Origin: Henricia sp. BOLD:AAB3569
Lineage: Eukaryota > Echinodermata > Asteroidea > Spinulosida > Echinasteridae
Direction of reading: 5' to 3'
Length of the DNA: 64,000 nucleotides
Assembly (NCBI GenBank): GCA_037783545.1
Contig: JBBELK010000624.1
Coordinates: 372,001 to 436,000, forward strand
Position numbers and translations under genes: made by a program. This document shows positions 61,878 through 64,000 of this stretch, piece after piece. The stretch's first letter is position 1, and each line of letters begins with the position of its first letter. A model generated the notes under the pieces. That model saw only the letters and a program-made list of their open reading frames with translations. It was not told the DNA's origin and searched no databases.

Positions 61878-61898
61878 GTGAGTATTGTTGCAGTGAAT

Positions 61899-62055
61899 TG
61901 GGACCAATTTCATGGAGCTGTTTAGCATCAATAATTGTTTGGCTCAAAAGAAAAAAGCACACCAGCTGAACGTTAATGTCATTTGATTGGTGCTTATTAG
62001 TTCCAATTGTTGGTACTCTTACCCCTATTAGGCTTGTGCTTACAACATCAAATAA
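61899..62055. repeat. single end of a GGACCAATTTCATGGAGCTG MITE
   Basis: ggaccaatttcatggagctg followed by tttagcatcaataattg resembles the left end of 14396-14638. The right end is not found. Confidence 0.45.
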
Positions 62056-62176
62056 TGCCGCGTCATTGCTGAAGTGACGTGCGCGCGTTGTGTGTGTCTC
62101 TAGCACGTGTAATGCGCTGCACTAAGGTTCCCATTGGTAAATTACACTGCGTTACGCCCGCCAGAGGCACACACAT

Positions 62177-62602
62177 GGGCTGCGTTCGGGCGTGTACTCG
62201 TGTTAACACAAGTATACTCCTGCGTACGCGAACGGCAAGATTAACAACACTCGGGTCAATGAGAGTATGCTCTCGCTACTCTCCAACAAATGGGGAGTGT
62301 GCTCTTACTCCTGGCGAGTGTCATGTGATTTGTACAAAGATGGCGGAATATGGGTGGGATTTTGGGTTAATTTGCTCAACGTGTCAACTGGATAACTGAA
62401 ACAACAACTCACTAAGGTTTGTTTTAGACGGCATCAAAGGTTCTCACGACTTACGGTCTGTGTTTTCTTCAGTTTCTTGTGAGCAGTGAAACAGCGTTTT
62501 TTTTGTAATTATGGCAAGAGACGGCCATCTTGACTGATTGCCATTCGCGCATGCTGACTGCGGACTTGCCGTTCGCGAGAACTGTACGCCCGAACGCAGC
62601 CT
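62177..62602. mobile_element. MITE with GGGCTGCGTTCGGGCGTGTA ends
   Basis: gggctgcgttcgggcgtgta and tgtacgcccgaacgcagcc are near-perfect complements. Inner words such as gcgtacgcgaacggc and gccgttcgcgagaac also pair. It is related in its outer bases to the small elements at 26313 and 32955. Confidence 0.82.
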
Positions 62603-64000
62603 TGGAATCATAATTTGACCCCCAAATGACGTATATATGCAAGGGGTCAATACTGAAGATTTTGTTTTAGTTTTGAGGAATTGTACAGGCAGGAATTTCA
62701 CAAAGGCAGCAGCTAGGAAATTGCCTTCGATGTTCTCGCCAACAGTAACCCTATTTTGTTTTCCTTGTCAAGCTTAATTCCTATTGGACTTTATCTTCCA
62801 CTACCTCTTGGAAAGTTACTGAATTGCAGTTTTTGTTCACATAATCTTACCATGCATCTCACTGGATCTTTCTTTCCGTGCCCCTGCAAAAAGTTACCGC
62901 CACTCTGCCATAAACTTTTTCCAGGGCTGCGTAATGCACCTGTCAATTGTATGACGCACTTTCCGACCCCCGGGAAAGGTGCGTCTATGTCCAAAGGGGC
63001 GTCATCCTTTTGGGTCACATGACGCTCCCTCGGTCACTTTTTGTGACGAACCATTCTTGTCAAATGACTCTTCAAACTATCAAAATTTGACGCACCAACT
63101 TTGCAAAACGACGCACCAGGAACAGACCTATGACTGAAATACATGTATAATGTACACGCATGGCAAAGAAGGTGGACGGCAAAAGCCTGTGATTCATGTT
63201 TGATCTCGTTTCCTTCCTCCATTGGAGAATTAACAGCGAATCGGACGACGGGCATACACCGTGCATACAGTGTAGCCAATATACACGAAGCGCAAAAACA
63301 TCAGCTACATGTACCTGCATGACATGTACTTTCCAAATCTGTTTGCCAACAGTCGGTAGCCGGCTTTCTGAACATTGGTCTGACGTTTGTGGTTGTTTGC
63401 CCCTGAACCTCGTGTGTTAAATAAAAAACGAAATAAGTCGGCGGAACAAAAAAACCAAAAAAAACCAAAGATGTACGTTAAAGCACTTAGCGACCATCTT
63501 GCTTCCACTGGGTCAGATGATACCACTATGCATTAAGGGGTAGTTTTACATAAATTATACTGATTGTGTAGGAATTTATTTCACCCCAATGAATTGAGTA
63601 TGAACGCAAATAAACTGTTTAATTAAATTAAACACTAAAATTCATTCCGATTTATTTCCCCCAAACCAATACATCAAACAAAACAACAAATAAAGACATT
63701 AAACAGATATGTGTACGTCAGAAACATGTGGTCACCCCTCCTTCCAAACTGGTATATTCTGCACAGCAGTATTATGGGCTGCCACTGCACTGGCCAAAAG
63801 CCGACTTGATCAGATGAAAAGTTTGAATATTCTGTCATTTTTAGCTAGAATTACGTCACAGGTGAGGCTAGCCCTACAAACAGGGCTGTAAATAGCTCAC
63901 TTTTGAAATCTGACTTATTACTGTCGCTATTACAGCCCTGCTTCAGGGCAGTACGGAAATGCCTGGTGTCGAAACTGCCGAAATATGAGATAGTTCGACT
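62603..64000. other. intron or flank, no exon recognised
   Basis: No further CUB exon was found. Around 62935-63120 the word gacgcac recurs on both strands. Further open frames have no recognisable motif. Confidence 0.4.
63881..63940. repeat. short inverted repeat
   Basis: cagggctgtaaatagc and gctattacagccctg form arms of about 15 bases around a 29-base centre, perhaps the ends of a collapsed small element. Confidence 0.65.

Larger units (their letters stand above)
60110..61259. mobile_element. hAT-like element with CAGGGCTTGAAAT ends
   Basis: The ends cagggcttgaaata and, inverted, cagggcttgaatttcggt, with subterminal ctggaccgag and actggaccaacgg-type words, are typical of hAT elements. agggat is repeated at both borders (60104-60109, 61260-61265). 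A basic open frame at 60994-61179 (KPKEPPKRSAKEKLEAARQY) may be a transposase fragment. Smaller inverted repeats lie inside. Confidence 0.7.

Noticed and set aside
60994-61179. Basic open frame KPKEPPKRSAKEKLEAARQY as a separate gene
   Set aside because: It sits inside the hAT-like element without splice or promoter evidence; at most it is a transposase fragment.

Overview
The window is a stretch of an animal nuclear genome that lies inside one large multi-exon gene on the + strand. I can follow 32 exons from 1475 to 61877. They encode 16 consecutive CUB domains, 1,884 codons in all, with one unbroken reading frame across every splice junction. A run of CUB domains this long with nothing between them points to cubilin (CUBN), the peripheral-membrane endocytic receptor that in vertebrates takes up intrinsic factor-B12, albumin and apolipoprotein A-I together with amnionless. 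Both ends of the gene lie outside the window: no start codon, signal peptide, EGF repeats or stop codon are seen. Nothing in the sequence fixes the species. The domain content, roughly 1-3 kb introns, tRNA-derived SINEs, many small DNA transposons and the absence of familiar vertebrate repeats suggest a marine invertebrate deuterostome (echinoderm, hemichordate or amphioxus), at low confidence.

Gene architecture: every CUB domain is encoded by exactly two exons. All introns between domains are phase 1, so each domain is a frame-neutral 1-1 module (108 to 131 codons). The intron inside each domain wanders in position and phase. Domain 5 has lost the first disulfide pair (Cys1 and Cys2) and domain 13 the second pair (Cys3 and Cys4), in otherwise intact coding sequence.

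Introns, left to right. 1657-3846 carries a minisatellite of about 56 copies of a 29-base unit that looks like the A-box half of a tRNA-derived SINE, interrupted by a MITE. 4016-6693 and 8602-9642 carry CR1/L2-like LINE fragments. 10793-12960, 13734-15178 and 18459-21293 hold MITEs, several nested. 23826-27210 holds a TTAA-flanked element and a pogo-like element with two smaller elements inside it. 30607-38622 holds three copies of one TTAA-flanked MITE and two other TTAA elements that abut them. 38836-41521 is a 2 kb palindrome with two opposed mariner-like transposase remnants. 42031-43999 has a Mutator-type foldback with a 9-base target duplication. 44235-46429 has a Tc1-type element inside a palindromic element. 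49505-52197 has a tRNA-Leu/Ser-like SINE and a Harbinger-type element. 52384-54603 has a retroposon cleanly inserted in a LINE fragment. 54731-61714 has further SINEs, a likely Harbinger MITE and a hAT-like element. 61878-64000 is intron or 3' flank with no recognised exon.

No second gene, structural RNA gene or CRISPR array was found. Apart from the receptor, the content is a record of repeated, often nested, transposon insertion into introns; none of the elements recognised interrupts an exon.
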